Below, one piece after another: positions 9,940 through 19,609 of a stretch of 64,000 bases of DNA. The stretch comes from Nannochloropsis oceanica (Eukaryota > Sar > Eustigmatophyceae > Eustigmatales > Monodopsidaceae). Made by a program: the position numbers and the translations under genes. The stretch's first letter is position 1. Each line of letters begins with the position of its first letter. The notes beneath the pieces are model-generated. The model saw only the letters and a list, made by a program, of their open reading frames with translations. It did no database searches and was not told the origin of the DNA. Location of the stretch: positions 559,001 through 623,000 of the forward strand of contig CP038135.1 of the NCBI GenBank assembly GCA_004519485.1, given 5' to 3'.

Positions 9940-12609
9940 GAATGTTAGACGCATGTAAGGTAAAGTTCTCTCGGTTGCAGTCGGGGTGGCCAGATCATCG
10001 AACCATCCATCTTTTTGTCGCTCACACATATCCTTGACGCCTGATTCAGGCTTTTTTCGGAGTCTCTCCGAATATTTCAATGCCTTGCTTTTATTCCCAA
10101 CCACGAAGTGTAATCTGAACATTGAGTCATCTGTCCATGGCCAGTTGTAGGACGAAAAGGAAAAGGGCAAAACAAGGTGCTTGAAGAATCCAGTGTGTGC
10201 GAATGAAGAGAAACCTCGCGATCAAAATGGACGGGTCAGTCTGGCTGCAAATGACAGCATGAAATCCTAAATTTGAAGACAAGATGAAGTCAAGCTCTGG
10301 AAGAATTGTGTTCAGAGGCATGGAATTCGATTTAATCAAGGGCGGAACGCCGCATTCGATATGACTTGGTCATCTTTAAACAAGGTTTGAGAGGGATCAT
10401 GGCAACGTTTCACGTTGGTTTAAAAGGTTCAGAAAATTCTGCACAACTTCAAGGCCCTCCCTCATACACGGCGTGCTTTTTTTTATGGCACAGCAAGAAA
10501 TTACTAGCCATCATTTCCTGAGGACATGAAGTGTGCCATGTGGACTAATTCAATGAGCAATCCTCAGCCTATCCATTTATAAATGTGTGCAAGGTTTTCT
10601 TGTGAATTTTGAGCGCGGAGGGGGGTTTGAGGGGGGTTGTAACATTGATATAGGAATAGTGCTTGTGATCTTTGGTCAAAAAGCTTTCGCAAAATGTAGC
10701 CAGGTAAAAGCTTGGGGAATCTATTCTTATGTTTCGCTCCTCTTACTTGGAAAGACCATCGGCCCGCCATATTTGACCCAGTCGCTCGACGCCTGTCGCT
10801 CCTTAATTGACAACTTTTAATTTTAATTTTCAGCTTTTTGATGTTGAGAATTTTCCTTCTGCAGCGCCTACGTAAGATGTCCGGAGCCAAGACATGAATC
10901 ATCATCGAGACTGACCATACGATCACCGAGATTAAATCCGGTGCTCGATTATTCGTAAATGGTTCTTCCGTTAACGCTTTTTCGGGCCGCTTCATCGTAT
11001 GAAACTTAATTTACACCAGGAGACATCTCTCTTGCAAGCGTCGTGCAAGCTCTCGAAGACTGGTCCAGTGCCAATATTCAGAGTGCTTGAAATATCAGCG
11101 TAAGCCACCATTCTAAAAAGCGTTCTCCAGTAACGTCGCTATGACTTTCATGCGCGACCACTCTCAGAATTTACAGACGAGGCTAATGGCCGTGAGTCAC
11201 GACGATTGTCTCTTGGAGGAATGGCTCTTTCCCAACAAAAATGTACTAACATCAATAAAACGGGCAGTTCTGTCAGTGACAAGGGACCAGAGAGGCATGA
11301 GGCACATTTGCAAAGCATTGCGAGCGCTCTTTCAATCCAAGAAATGCGCTTTCGCTTCGATCAACGACAGTGAACTGGAGCATACGCGTAAGAAACAGAG
11401 AAAGAGTAGCGGCATTAAAAAAAAAATGTACTACGGCTCTTCATCCGCCTCCCCATCCGAGATGGTGGGCACTCCTGCACCGCATTCAAATCAAGGACCG
11501 ATCGTCTGTCGAATATGTCCAAATAGGACGAGATCAAGTGCCAGCGTGCCAGGCCACCGAGGCGCAAAAGCGAAAGTGGATATTGAAAGGAAGCCACCTA
11601 CTCCTGCAGCGCCAGCGCCAGGCTCCTGTCGTAGAAGGCGGTAGTGGTGGTGGTCATTTTGGACTTGGCGGTGGCGAGAGTGGGAGGATGAGCAAAGCGA
11701 ACGAACGTGGGTGTGGGTGTAAAGGGACACTTGCACAAGGCAGAAGCTGAGATGCTGTGGTTCTTGGGAGGAAGGACTGGAGAGTCGTGTACAGGATTTG
11801 TACGAGCCATTTAAAATACACAAAGGAAGGGCATTGACAGGGCGGGTAAGAAAAAAGCTGCCAATCGCTTGCCTTGCTTTCGCATAGCCCGCCCAATATA
11901 ACACACAGCACAAGATTGCAATCTCGTCCACGCACTCACACAATCCATCTACAAACGGACAGGGGCTACCTCAACAGGGGGTCACCTACCTCTATTTCTC
12001 ACCGCTTTGCTCCATCGGCAATCTCTTCGTTGTGTACCACCGAGACAAGAACCCCCTGCAGCCGCTCATGTTCTCCAATTCCAGCACCCCTGTAGATGAA
12101 AAAATAGAACTCTTCCACTTTTATCGATCGGGATTATGAGGCACTGTTCTCGAGGAGACGAGGAACTGGGGTAAACTGTGGTCCGTGGAAGAATGGACTT
12201 GTGGGAAGTGAAGTAAATTAAACAAGACTCCACAAAAATTTGGCATCTACGTTGCTGACGTGGAGATACGTCGACCACTAAGTGGGGGACTGACTGGCAG
12301 ATTGGGTAATAGAGGGAGCAGGGGGGCTCCTAAGTGGCTTCCATGGGCCACGAAGAAGCATCATGCTGATGATCATCTGGATGATCGTGACGGTACGCAA
12401 GCAGCTAGTTGGATCGTGTCCGCAAGCCACTTCGAAAGCACTGCACAATGTCTGTGGATTGACAGAAGTACAGTGTAGAACGAGAGGCAGTGCTAATATT
12501 TATTTCTATGCTCACAGTCTTTCTGCACAAAGCTGCATTTAAACCTGCTGGCTTTGTCCCTCGACTTCCTCCCACCCGCAAGTGAACACGACACACGCCC
12601 CGCCGATTA
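9940..12609. other. Gene-poor, AT-richer 2.7-kb stretch
   Basis: The longest spacer in the window. It is visibly richer in A/T than its surroundings, especially 10040-10560 and 10800-11130. It holds only short frames. One of 167 codons at 11141-11644 (plus) and one of 70 codons at 11598-11810 (minus) overlap, so at most one can be real. The minus frame ends near a possible GTAGGT donor and could be a first exon. I see no tRNA, snRNA, transposon or tandem repeat. It must include the RST1-like terminator and the ABC-F promoter. Confidence 0.4.
11141..11644 (+). CDS. Doubtful hypothetical protein, 167 residues
   Basis: An ATG-initiated frame of 167 codons in the gene-poor stretch. The product is basic, with a Lys/Arg/Ser-rich middle and an SCRRRR end. 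It has no signal peptide, membrane segment or recognisable domain. A CRICPNRTR segment is the only Cys pair and is not a known finger. The opposite strand carries an equally open short frame (11598-11810), which weakens both. I do not recognise a family. It may be a spurious frame or part of a lineage-specific gene. Confidence 0.18.
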   Translation: MTFMRDHSQNLQTRLMAVSHDDCLLEEWLFPNKNVLTSIKRAVLSVTRDQRGMRHICKALRALFQSKKCAFASINDSELEHTRKKQRKSSGIKKKMYYGSSSASPSEMVGTPAPHSNQGPIVCRICPNRTRSSASVPGHRGAKAKVDIERKPPTPAAPAPGSCRRRR

Positions 12610-12660
12610 ATGCATCATTCTCATACTGCCTCCGGCTACACTCACATCCAGAGCGCAGCC

Positions 12661-14865
12661 ATGGTCAAGAGGATGTCGATAGCTCTTGCCTTGCTGCTGC
12701 TGCAAGCCAGCTCTGTCAATGCATTTCTCTGCCTCCCCCTTCCCGGCGCCCAGCAGCGCCACGTACTATCCCAGCTCACGGCCGCGATTGCAACCCGAAC
12801 GGGTAAGTCAAATAAGGCGGCAGCAGCTGTCACCTACACGCCCACGCCCAACTATGGCGATACTCAAGGTGCCGAACTGTATTTGGATGGCGTCGCGGTT
12901 GCCGCGGGCGCCACATCCTTGGTAAGCGGTGTTTCCTGGAAGATCAACAAGGGGGAGCGCGTTGGTATCGTGGGTGGGAACGGCGCGGGCAAGTCGACGA
13001 TGCTCAGTGTCATTGCCGGGTACAACATGCCGGAGGAGGGGACAGTTACAGTGCACCCGCGGGCTACGCTGGGTTACCTGGTGCAGACGGCCGTCTCTGG
13101 CTCCACACGGACGCTGAAAGAGGAGGCCATGTCACAAATGACGGCTTTTCATGACGCCGAGGCCGCAGTGGCTCGGGCTGAGGCCCGGGCGAATGTTGAC
13201 CCCAGTGATTCCAATCTCCTAGCCTTAGAAAGGGCCCAGGCTTTATGGGTTGAGGCTGGAGGGGAGGATGTGACACAACGCGTCGAAAACATTTTGAGTG
13301 GGTTGGGATTTCAGCGCACGGACTACACGCGGCCTTGCACGGACTTCAGCGGCGGATGGCAGATGCGCATTGCCCTGGCCCGGCTGTTGCTAGGGGAACC
13401 TTCACTTTTGCTCCTGGATGAGCCCACGAACCATTTGGACTCGGCCGCCAAGGACTGGCTAATGCACTTCTTGACTTCTTACACGGGCACCGTGCTCCTG
13501 GTCAGCCACGAAGAGGAGCTTCTGCGGGCATTTCAATGCACGACGGTGGCCGAGCTCCGCTTCCAGGCCTTGGAGTTGTACCGCTGTGGATACGATCAAT
13601 TTCTGGAGCAGCGGAAGGAGCGTGCCGAGGCCCTCGAGGCTGCGGCCGCCCGGCAGGCGAAAGAGCGGGCACGTGTCCAGGGGTTTATCGACCGGTTTGG
13701 GGCGAAAGCGACCATGGCATCGGCCGCTAACTCGAGGAAGTTGAAATTGGAGAAGATGAGCATCATTGAGGGCCCCCAGGCTGCTGTCAAGCGGCCTCAT
13801 CTCCGTTTCCCCGTCCCGCCCAAGGTGATGCCCGAGCTTCTGAAATTGCGGGATGCCAGCTTTGGGTACCCGCCCGCCGCGCCTTTGGTGGAGAAAGTGG
13901 ATTTCACGCTCACCCGGGGCACGCGCATGGTTTTGCTGGGGCCGAACGGCTGCGGCAAGTCCACGGTTCTTAAAGCCTTGACGGGCACCTTGCCTCCTCT
14001 GGAGACTGGAAGCAGTGACAGGATCCTGGGGGAGGGTCTGGAGATGGGCGTTTTTACCCAAGATCTGGCGCAGGACTTGCCTCAAGATCAGGTCGCGGTG
14101 GACTATGTCTTGGCCACGGTGAGGCAGAAGGACATGAGCATCACGGACCAGCAGGCCCGGGGGGCGTTGGGTGCCTTGGGACTGATGGGGGAGAAGGCGA
14201 TGCGGCCCATCTCGGCGCTGTCTGGCGGGGAGAAAGCCCGCGTGGCTCTAAGTGTGTTTGCCCTTCTCCCACACAATCTATTGGTGTTGGACGAACCCAG
14301 TAACCACTTAGATATTGGCACAACCGAGACGCTGAGTGAGGCTCTTGCTGAATTCAGAGGTACAATGGTGGTTATAAGCCACAACAAGGCCTTCGTGGAG
14401 AAGCTCAAGGTTACCCACGTCGGGCTGATCAGAAACCGGCGTCTCATTGTGGAGGAGCGCATGCTCCGCCCCAGTGACTGGGCATTCGATACACAGTCTG
14501 GAGGCAGCGGGGGGGCTTCCAAGGCTATTGTGAAGAGTTGTAGTGGCAAGGGCGGCAGCAAAGCCAATGATGGCAAGCAAGATGCAGCTGTTGCAGACGG
14601 TGGGAAGGCGAATTATAAGGACCAACGGGCGCGCTTTAAGAAGATGTCAGCCGCGCCCAAGCGCATTGCGAAGCTGCAGGTGATTATCGAGGAGAAGGAG
14701 CAGAAGGTGGAGGAGTATGGGAAAAAAATGTACCACGCGGGTAGCGACGTTGCCAAGGTTATTGAATTTTCTGAGCGAAAGGAAGCATTGGCCGTTGAAG
14801 TAGAGGCACTCTACGCCGAGTGGGACGAGCTGGAGGCCATGCTCGCGGAAAAGAATGGGCAATAA
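12661..14865 (+). CDS. Plastid-targeted ABC-F ATPase (ribosome-associated translation factor)
   Basis: ABC-F proteins have two ABC cassettes and no membrane domain, and act on ribosomes. Cassette 1 has Walker A GGNGAGKST (about residue 105), signature FSGGWQMR (about 229) and Walker B LLLLDEPTNHLD (about 250). Cassette 2 has GPNGCGKST (about 427), LSGGEKAR (about 520) and LLVLDEPSNHLD (about 540). The linker between cassettes and the last 70 residues are charged coiled coil. The start at 12661 has a good GCCATGG context and gives a signal peptide ending SSVNA before Phe, the complex-plastid ASAF-type site. An in-frame ATG at 12610 would bury that peptide, so I prefer 12661 (734 residues). The best relatives should be plant ABCF5 and bacterial Uup/EttA types. 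It probably supports plastid translation. No intron is needed. Confidence 0.9.
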   Translation: MVKRMSIALALLLLQASSVNAFLCLPLPGAQQRHVLSQLTAAIATRTGKSNKAAAAVTYTPTPNYGDTQGAELYLDGVAVAAGATSLVSGVSWKINKGERVGIVGGNGAGKSTMLSVIAGYNMPEEGTVTVHPRATLGYLVQTAVSGSTRTLKEEAMSQMTAFHDAEAAVARAEARANVDPSDSNLLALERAQALWVEAGGEDVTQRVENILSGLGFQRTDYTRPCTDFSGGWQMRIALARLLLGEPSLLLLDEPTNHLDSAAKDWLMHFLTSYTGTVLLVSHEEELLRAFQCTTVAELRFQALELYRCGYDQFLEQRKERAEALEAAAARQAKERARVQGFIDRFGAKATMASAANSRKLKLEKMSIIEGPQAAVKRPHLRFPVPPKVMPELLKLRDASFGYPPAAPLVEKVDFTLTRGTRMVLLGPNGCGKSTVLKALTGTLPPLETGSSDRILGEGLEMGVFTQDLAQDLPQDQVAVDYVLATVRQKDMSITDQQARGALGALGLMGEKAMRPISALSGGEKARVALSVFALLPHNLLVLDEPSNHLDIGTTETLSEALAEFRGTMVVISHNKAFVEKLKVTHVGLIRNRRLIVEERMLRPSDWAFDTQSGGSGGASKAIVKSCSGKGGSKANDGKQDAAVADGGKANYKDQRARFKKMSAAPKRIAKLQVIIEEKEQKVEEYGKKMYHAGSDVAKVIEFSERKEALAVEVEALYAEWDELEAMLAEKNGQ

Positions 14866-14943
14866 AGCACCGAGAAAGGAAAGGGGGGGTAGGGGGCATG
14901 CTGGCAGAAAAGAATGGGCAATCAAGCACCGAGAGGGGAAATA
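14836..14943 (+). repeat. Imperfect tandem duplication across the ABC-F stop codon
   Basis: Two copies of about 48 bp, offset by 59 bp, begin CATGCTCGCGGAAAAG at 14838 and CATGCTGGCAGAAAAG at 14897. Copy 1 encodes the last residues and the TAA stop. Copy 2 lies in the 3' UTR, where the stop triplet reads TCA. The spacer is G-rich. Confidence 0.85.
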
Positions 14944-16359
14944 GAAATTGTCGCCCGAAGAGGGTAGGAAATGCAGACAAAGTGTAAGAAAGTGGCAGGC
15001 ATCGCAATGAATGGAATGTAAATGTAATGGTTTGATTTGAGAAACCGCAGAGTATGCACCTGGAAAAAAAATAACCAAATTTTGTCGTGTTTTGAGAGGA
15101 TGCATAGCTTCTTTGTCCACTCCAGTCCATTTCAGTCCAGCTTGCAGTACTTTGTTCCTTTCTGCCGCTATCCTACAATCCCTGATTTATCGCAAGCAAC
15201 CTGACGTCACCTAGGAATTACATACCAGGGGAAGCCTTCCAAAAAGTGTTGCCTATACTTCAGGGAGAGAAGGAGGGAGGGAGGGGTGGAGGGAGGCAGA
15301 AGAACAGGACACCTGTGAACAGTTCGTGTCTCGGGACGGCAATGGGGCACGTAACATCCTGCGGGTGTACAGGAGTATGGTCCGTGGGGAAGCTCGTCCC
15401 CATGACCTTCGGTTTGGTCAACCGCGGCAAGATATACGGACACTCTATGTGTAGCGTTCCCGCTGACCTCCTCTTTTATCCTCCTCCCCCTTCTCCTCCT
15501 GGCCCTGTGCGAGCCGTCCGGGGACTTTGCCCGATTGAAAAACCTGTCAAAGTCGCTAGAAAAACTCGGACAAGAAATAAGGGGTGAATAGGCAACATTT
15601 TCTTGTTGGAAGGCTCCCCCTCATATGCAAGTCCCAGAGGACGCAGGTTGCATGCGATAGTTCTAGAGGGATGTAGGATAATACTATAATACTATATACT
15701 ATATAAATAACTATATACTATACTTCACCGCACACACCCACACGCCCACGCGAAGTCCTCGGACGGCCTTTAACCTTGGAGAACGACACGTGCGCTATGC
15801 TCACCACAAACTCGTCCGGCAGCCTCCGTTAGTCGCCCTTCCCGATCGTGATGAAGTCCAATGGACTAGACTCATCATGAGTCACTCATGTGGGCTGGTG
15901 TTCGTTTATGATGATGACGATGATGACGATGAAGAGGCCATCAGCTCGTCCGCCAGACGCTCAACAGAAAGCCATGCGTGTGAGGATCATATGGTATTAT
16001 GAGTACAGCAATCAATCATATCCCCCTGTATTGTGCGCTACGGGGCTGAATTTGCCCCAATTGCCCCCCCCCCCCCCTCTGGGCCTTATCGCTTGTCGAA
16101 GCATAGTGCTCAATCCCGCCCCTTGGAGCGATCAGCTATCATATCACGCCCAGCATCATCCTGCAACATGTCTCAACCCATCTTGCTTGCACCATATTAT
16201 TTAAATCTAGAACTCGCATCCACACCCTTAAGTGCCGACTGCGGCCCCACCTGGCTTTCTAGTCACGAGCTCGGAAGCCTCAGCCTCCTGAACGACCTCC
16301 CGCCTCTCCGTTCGTCCCCCAACAACGACTCCTATCTACGCGCACGCTCAGCTTCAGCC
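14944..16359. other. Spacer between ABC-F and PRPF38A genes
   Basis: About 1.4 kb with no convincing gene. It contains an AT-rich block of repeated CTATATACTATA units (15674-15722), a GAT-rich stretch (15905-15935) and a run of C (about 16068-16078). The frame of the downstream gene is open back to 16033, but only the ATG at 16360 starts the conserved PRP38 N terminus. The spacer should hold the ABC-F terminator and the PRPF38A promoter and leader. Confidence 0.5.
15674..15722. repeat. AT-rich block with CTATATACTATA direct repeats
   Basis: A 50-bp stretch of almost pure A/T plus regularly spaced C. The unit CTATATACTATA occurs twice, separated by AATAA-type sequence, after shorter ACTATA units. 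No function can be assigned; it lies about 640 bp upstream of the PRPF38A start. Confidence 0.7.
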
Positions 16360-17287
16360 ATGGCAAACCGGACAGATCCCACGGTGACGACTGTACACGG
16401 TACGAACCCACAGTTTTTGGTGGAAAAGATTTTGCGACAAAAAATATACAACAGCCTTTATTGGAAGGAGCACTGCTTTGGGCTGACAGCCGAGACGCTT
16501 GTAGACAAGGCCGTGGGGTTGAGTGCCTATGGCGGCCAGTACGGGGGTATGCAGAAGCCCACAAAGTTCATGTGCTTGGTCCTGAAGATGCTGCAGCTCC
16601 AGCCCGAGAAGGAGATCGTTGTGGAGTTCATCAAGAACGAGGACTACAAGTACTTGCGCGTTCTGGGTGCATTTTACCTTCGCCTGGTGGGCAAGCCGCT
16701 GGATATCTACCAGTATCTGGAGCCCCTCTACAACGACTACCGCAAGCTTCGATTTCGGGGCGTAGCGGGCTGGGCACTCAAGCACATGGACGAGTACATA
16801 GAGGAGCTGCTGACGGGCGACTATTGCTGTGACGTAGCGTTGCCCCACCTGCCTAAGCGGCACCTGCTCGAGGATCAGAAGCTCCTTACCCCCCGTGTCA
16901 GCGCATTGGAGGACGAGGACCTGGATCCCCCGGAGGACGGAAACGAGGGGTGGAAGGAGAAGGAGGATGAGGAGATGCGGAAAGCACGGAATGGTAAGAG
17001 CAGTCGACCCCGGGGTGGCGATGAGGAGGAGCAGGAGGAGGATAAAGACGAGCAAGGGCGGGAGAAATGGTTCAAGGATAGCCATCTGCACCGTCGAGGC
17101 AACCGCTTCGCCTCGCCTTCCTCGCGTCATGAACGATGGCGGGACAGGCGGGGGAGGGACGAGGTGGAGGAGGATAGCATGGAAAATCGCCGCCGTCGAA
17201 ACCGAAGTCGGACTGCCAGTCGCACGCCTAAGCGCCGGCGTCGACGCTCCATGAGCCAAGACCGCCGCCGTCGCAATCAATCGCCAT

Positions 17288-17348
<61 letters not shown>

Positions 17349-17349
17349 G

Positions 17350-17394
<45 letters not shown>

Positions 17395-17691
17395 CCCTCC
17401 TCCTTCTCCTCTTCCTCCTCCTCCTCCTCTTTCTCCCCGACGAATCCCTCGCCTTCTCGAAAAGACAGCAGCGACAGCGAATACGAGAGAAAGACCAAGA
17501 AAATCAAGAGCAAGAAGGTGCGTGTGATCAAGGGGCTGAAGCTTCACAAGATCGTGGGGGGGTCACCGGCGGCGGCGACGGCAGCGGCTGCCGAGAGGGG
17601 CGGTAGTGGAGTTCAGGGAGGAGGGGAAACATCCGTGGGAGAATGGAATGATATTAGGACGAAGTTGGGTCTTAAGCCTTTGCGAGAGTAA
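16360..17691 (+). CDS. PRPF38A: Pre-mRNA splicing factor PRP38 (PRPF38A type)
   Basis: Core component of the U4/U6.U5 tri-snRNP and spliceosomal B complex, needed for spliceosome activation in the nucleus. Residues about 1-180 follow human PRPF38A closely: MANRTDPT...HGTNPQFLVEKILR, YWKEHCFGLTAE, YGGMQKPTKFMCLVLKMLQL, EFIKNEDYKYLRVLGAFYLR and PLYNDYRKLRFR. VSALEDEDLDPPEDG is the family's acidic segment. The C-terminal half is a basic RS-like tail, a Ser run of about 35 residues encoded by a TCA repeat, and a Lys-rich end. ATG 16360 is chosen because it starts the conserved N terminus. The product is 443 residues, longer than the 312 of human PRPF38A because of the tail. No intron is seen. Confidence 0.95.
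17289..17393 (+). repeat. (TCA)n microsatellite encoding poly-Ser
   Basis: About 34 triplets, nearly all TCA with one TCG interruption, inside the PRPF38A coding sequence. The antisense strand reads poly-Asp (GAT). Being in frame, length changes would alter only the Ser run. Confidence 0.97.
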
Positions 17692-17835
17692 GACCAGAAG
17701 AAGTCAAAGCAAAGGAGAAAGGAAAACATGCACTGAAGGTTGCCGAGGCGATGTCTTTGCCACCTCGACTTTCAGCATTTGCCGAGGAGACATAACTGTG
17801 CACTTTCGATCGTTCATTTCTTCTTTGGGCCTGTT

Positions 17836-18543
17836 TCAGTCTCTTTTCCTCTTTTTCTCGTCATCTTTAGTAACTGTTGCTTCTATGTCCACCACATCAG
17901 AGATATCTATCCTCCTCCCACCTTGCCTCTGTTGCGGTTGTGCCTCTTCCACTAATTCGGCCTTGCCGAAGAAAAATTCCAGGAGAAAAGCAATGGTGGC
18001 CGTTGGAATCACATCTGTAAACGGAAGCAATTCCTCCACAAGGTTAATGGCAGCCAGGACGTTACTCCCATATAAGAGCCGCACCAACAGGGCACTAACG
18101 GGTGCCCAGATGAAGTCACTCGCACCTCCAAGCCCCGGCACAACAAGGGACCCGTCCCCGATCAAGTCAATGAGAATACTGACGAGCAGCTTACTCAACA
18201 AAACAGCTCTGAGTGAAGGTAATTTGTTAGGTGTAAAGCGCGGAGTTACAGTAGTTGGTGTCGTCTTCTCGGTGAGTGGACTTGCGACAATGAGACCGGC
18301 GATTACCAGCGGCATGCCAAATGTCAGAATGGCAATGCCAGGGAAAAAAAAGGCACGAAATGTGTTACGAAAGGACTGTATGTCATTCGCAAGCATTACG
18401 GACACCACGGACGTTTCAGAAGTGGCGCATACGGCGCTATATGAGGTTGGACTCCGTCTCGAGGCGTAGTAGACCGGGGGAGGGGGGTGAATGAAGTTGG
18501 GGAGACTGCTGATGAGACGCGGACTTTGTCGAGCCAGGACCAT
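17836..18543 (-). CDS. Conserved small membrane protein of unknown function
   Basis: A 235-residue protein. The N-terminal 45 residues are rich in Arg, Ser and Pro and look like an organelle presequence. A hydrophobic span (FFFPGIAILTFGMPLVIAG) follows at about residues 60-85. After a Thr/Pro loop there is a compact hydrophobic core with LLVSILIDLIGDGS, VVPGLGGASDFIWAPVSALL and EELLPFTDVIPTATIAFLLE, then a charged C-terminal tail. I recall, without being able to check, similar ILID.IG...P..GE..D..WAP and EE.LP.TD.IPTAT blocks in plant and algal organellar proteins of unknown function. It ends convergently with PRPF38A and is divergent from the YjbQ gene. Real gene likely; function unknown. 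Confidence 0.7.
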   Translation of the reverse strand: MVLARQSPRLISSLPNFIHPPPPVYYASRRSPTSYSAVCATSETSVVSVMLANDIQSFRNTFRAFFFPGIAILTFGMPLVIAGLIVASPLTEKTTPTTVTPRFTPNKLPSLRAVLLSKLLVSILIDLIGDGSLVVPGLGGASDFIWAPVSALLVRLLYGSNVLAAINLVEELLPFTDVIPTATIAFLLEFFFGKAELVEEAQPQQRQGGRRIDISDVVDIEATVTKDDEKKRKRD

Positions 18544-19010
18544 CCTATGTTGGGCGGATGGGGCTTGTCAGTGGTATGTGGATGTGACAAAGTATCCGCT
18601 GCGATGCTCGCTGTCGGCGACGGCAACTCGCACAAGAGCAAAGGGACACAGGCTTATATGGTTATACTATAGTAAGTCATTGGCACTTTGGTTTTGGTTC
18701 CTAGGACAAGACTAGGAATAAGCCTTGATGCCTTTCAAGTGCAAAAGACCTGGCCTTTATGCAAGCGGGAATGTGATGGTTTGCACGGCGCAGTGTCATT
18801 CAGGGTCGGCATGCGCCATTAAAAACCGTTCCTGGTGTACCACCGAGAAACAAATCAAGTCAGGGGGGGAATACGTAATATTATAATAGAGTTTAAAGAA
18901 TTTTGTTATTATGCTTGATCCAGCAATGTCAATGCGGTGTCATTGCTGCCAAAAACAAGGTCACGTCAACCTATACATGCGTCATGCACCCCCCATGAAC
19001 AAACAGCACC
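18544..19010. promoter_or_regulatory. Divergent promoter region
   Basis: A 467-bp spacer between head-to-head genes. It holds an AT-rich patch (about 18876-18915) containing TTATAATA. No motif can be assigned with confidence. Confidence 0.4.
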
Positions 19011-19609
19011 ATGGCAAGCACGGGAATTTGCAAAGGCGAGACGGCATGGCTGCAGAAGACCATCACAGTGCAGGCTGAAGGGCGGGGATGTGAACTCATC
19101 ACAAAACAAGTAGTAGATGCCGTCCCTGAGCTGCGCAAATTTTCCGTCGGCACGCTTACCGTCTTCATTCAGCACACTTCTGCCTCTCTTTCTATCAACG
19201 AAAACGCCGACCCTACCGGTGAGCGAGAAAGAATCAATCATGTACTGACTTGTATTTAAACATGAAATATTTTTTCCGATAGCAAATATCACATCTCCTC
19301 AATGCCATGCATCACCAATCCACAAAACCAGTCCGCACAGACATGGAGAAAGCCCTGAACATGATCGTCCCTGATAGCTGGGCGACGGGCGGCTTGCTGG
19401 ATCACGTTGACGAAGGGCCTGACGATATTACGGGCCATGTGAAGGCAACCCTTGTAGGAGCAAATTTGACCATACCTGTCATGAAGGGCCGACTAGCTCT
19501 CGGTACGTGGCAGGGTATCTATCTGTGCGAGCATCGCAACGCGGGCGGTTATGGAGGAGGCCACGCGCGGCGCCTCATCATTACGATTCATGGTCTAGTG
19601 TGTTCTTGA
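19011..19609 (+). CDS. YjbQ/UPF0047 family protein, one intron
   Basis: Exons 19011-19218 and 19332-19609, joined across a 113-bp GTGAGC...CAG intron, give a 161-residue protein that covers the whole UPF0047/YjbQ fold. Family hallmarks are VFIQHTSASLSINENAD in exon 1, the restored junction DPT-VRTDMEKAL, then DEGPDDITGHVKATLVG and LGTWQGIYLCEHR near the end. The conserved His and Glu/Asp residues that form the family's putative metal/phosphate site are present. E. coli YjbQ has weak thiamine-phosphate synthase activity, but the true role is unknown. No presequence is visible, so a cytosolic location is likely. The start has an ACCATGG context. Confidence 0.93.

Noticed and set aside
15246-15587. 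113-codon plus-strand frame
   Set aside because: No ATG start, biased composition and no domain; probably 3'/5' spacer sequence.
16354-17280. 308-codon minus-strand frame opposite PRPF38A
   Set aside because: The plus strand encodes a clear PRP38 domain; the antisense frame arises from codon bias.
17277-17531. Poly-Asp minus-strand frame
   Set aside because: It is only the complement of the TCA repeat.
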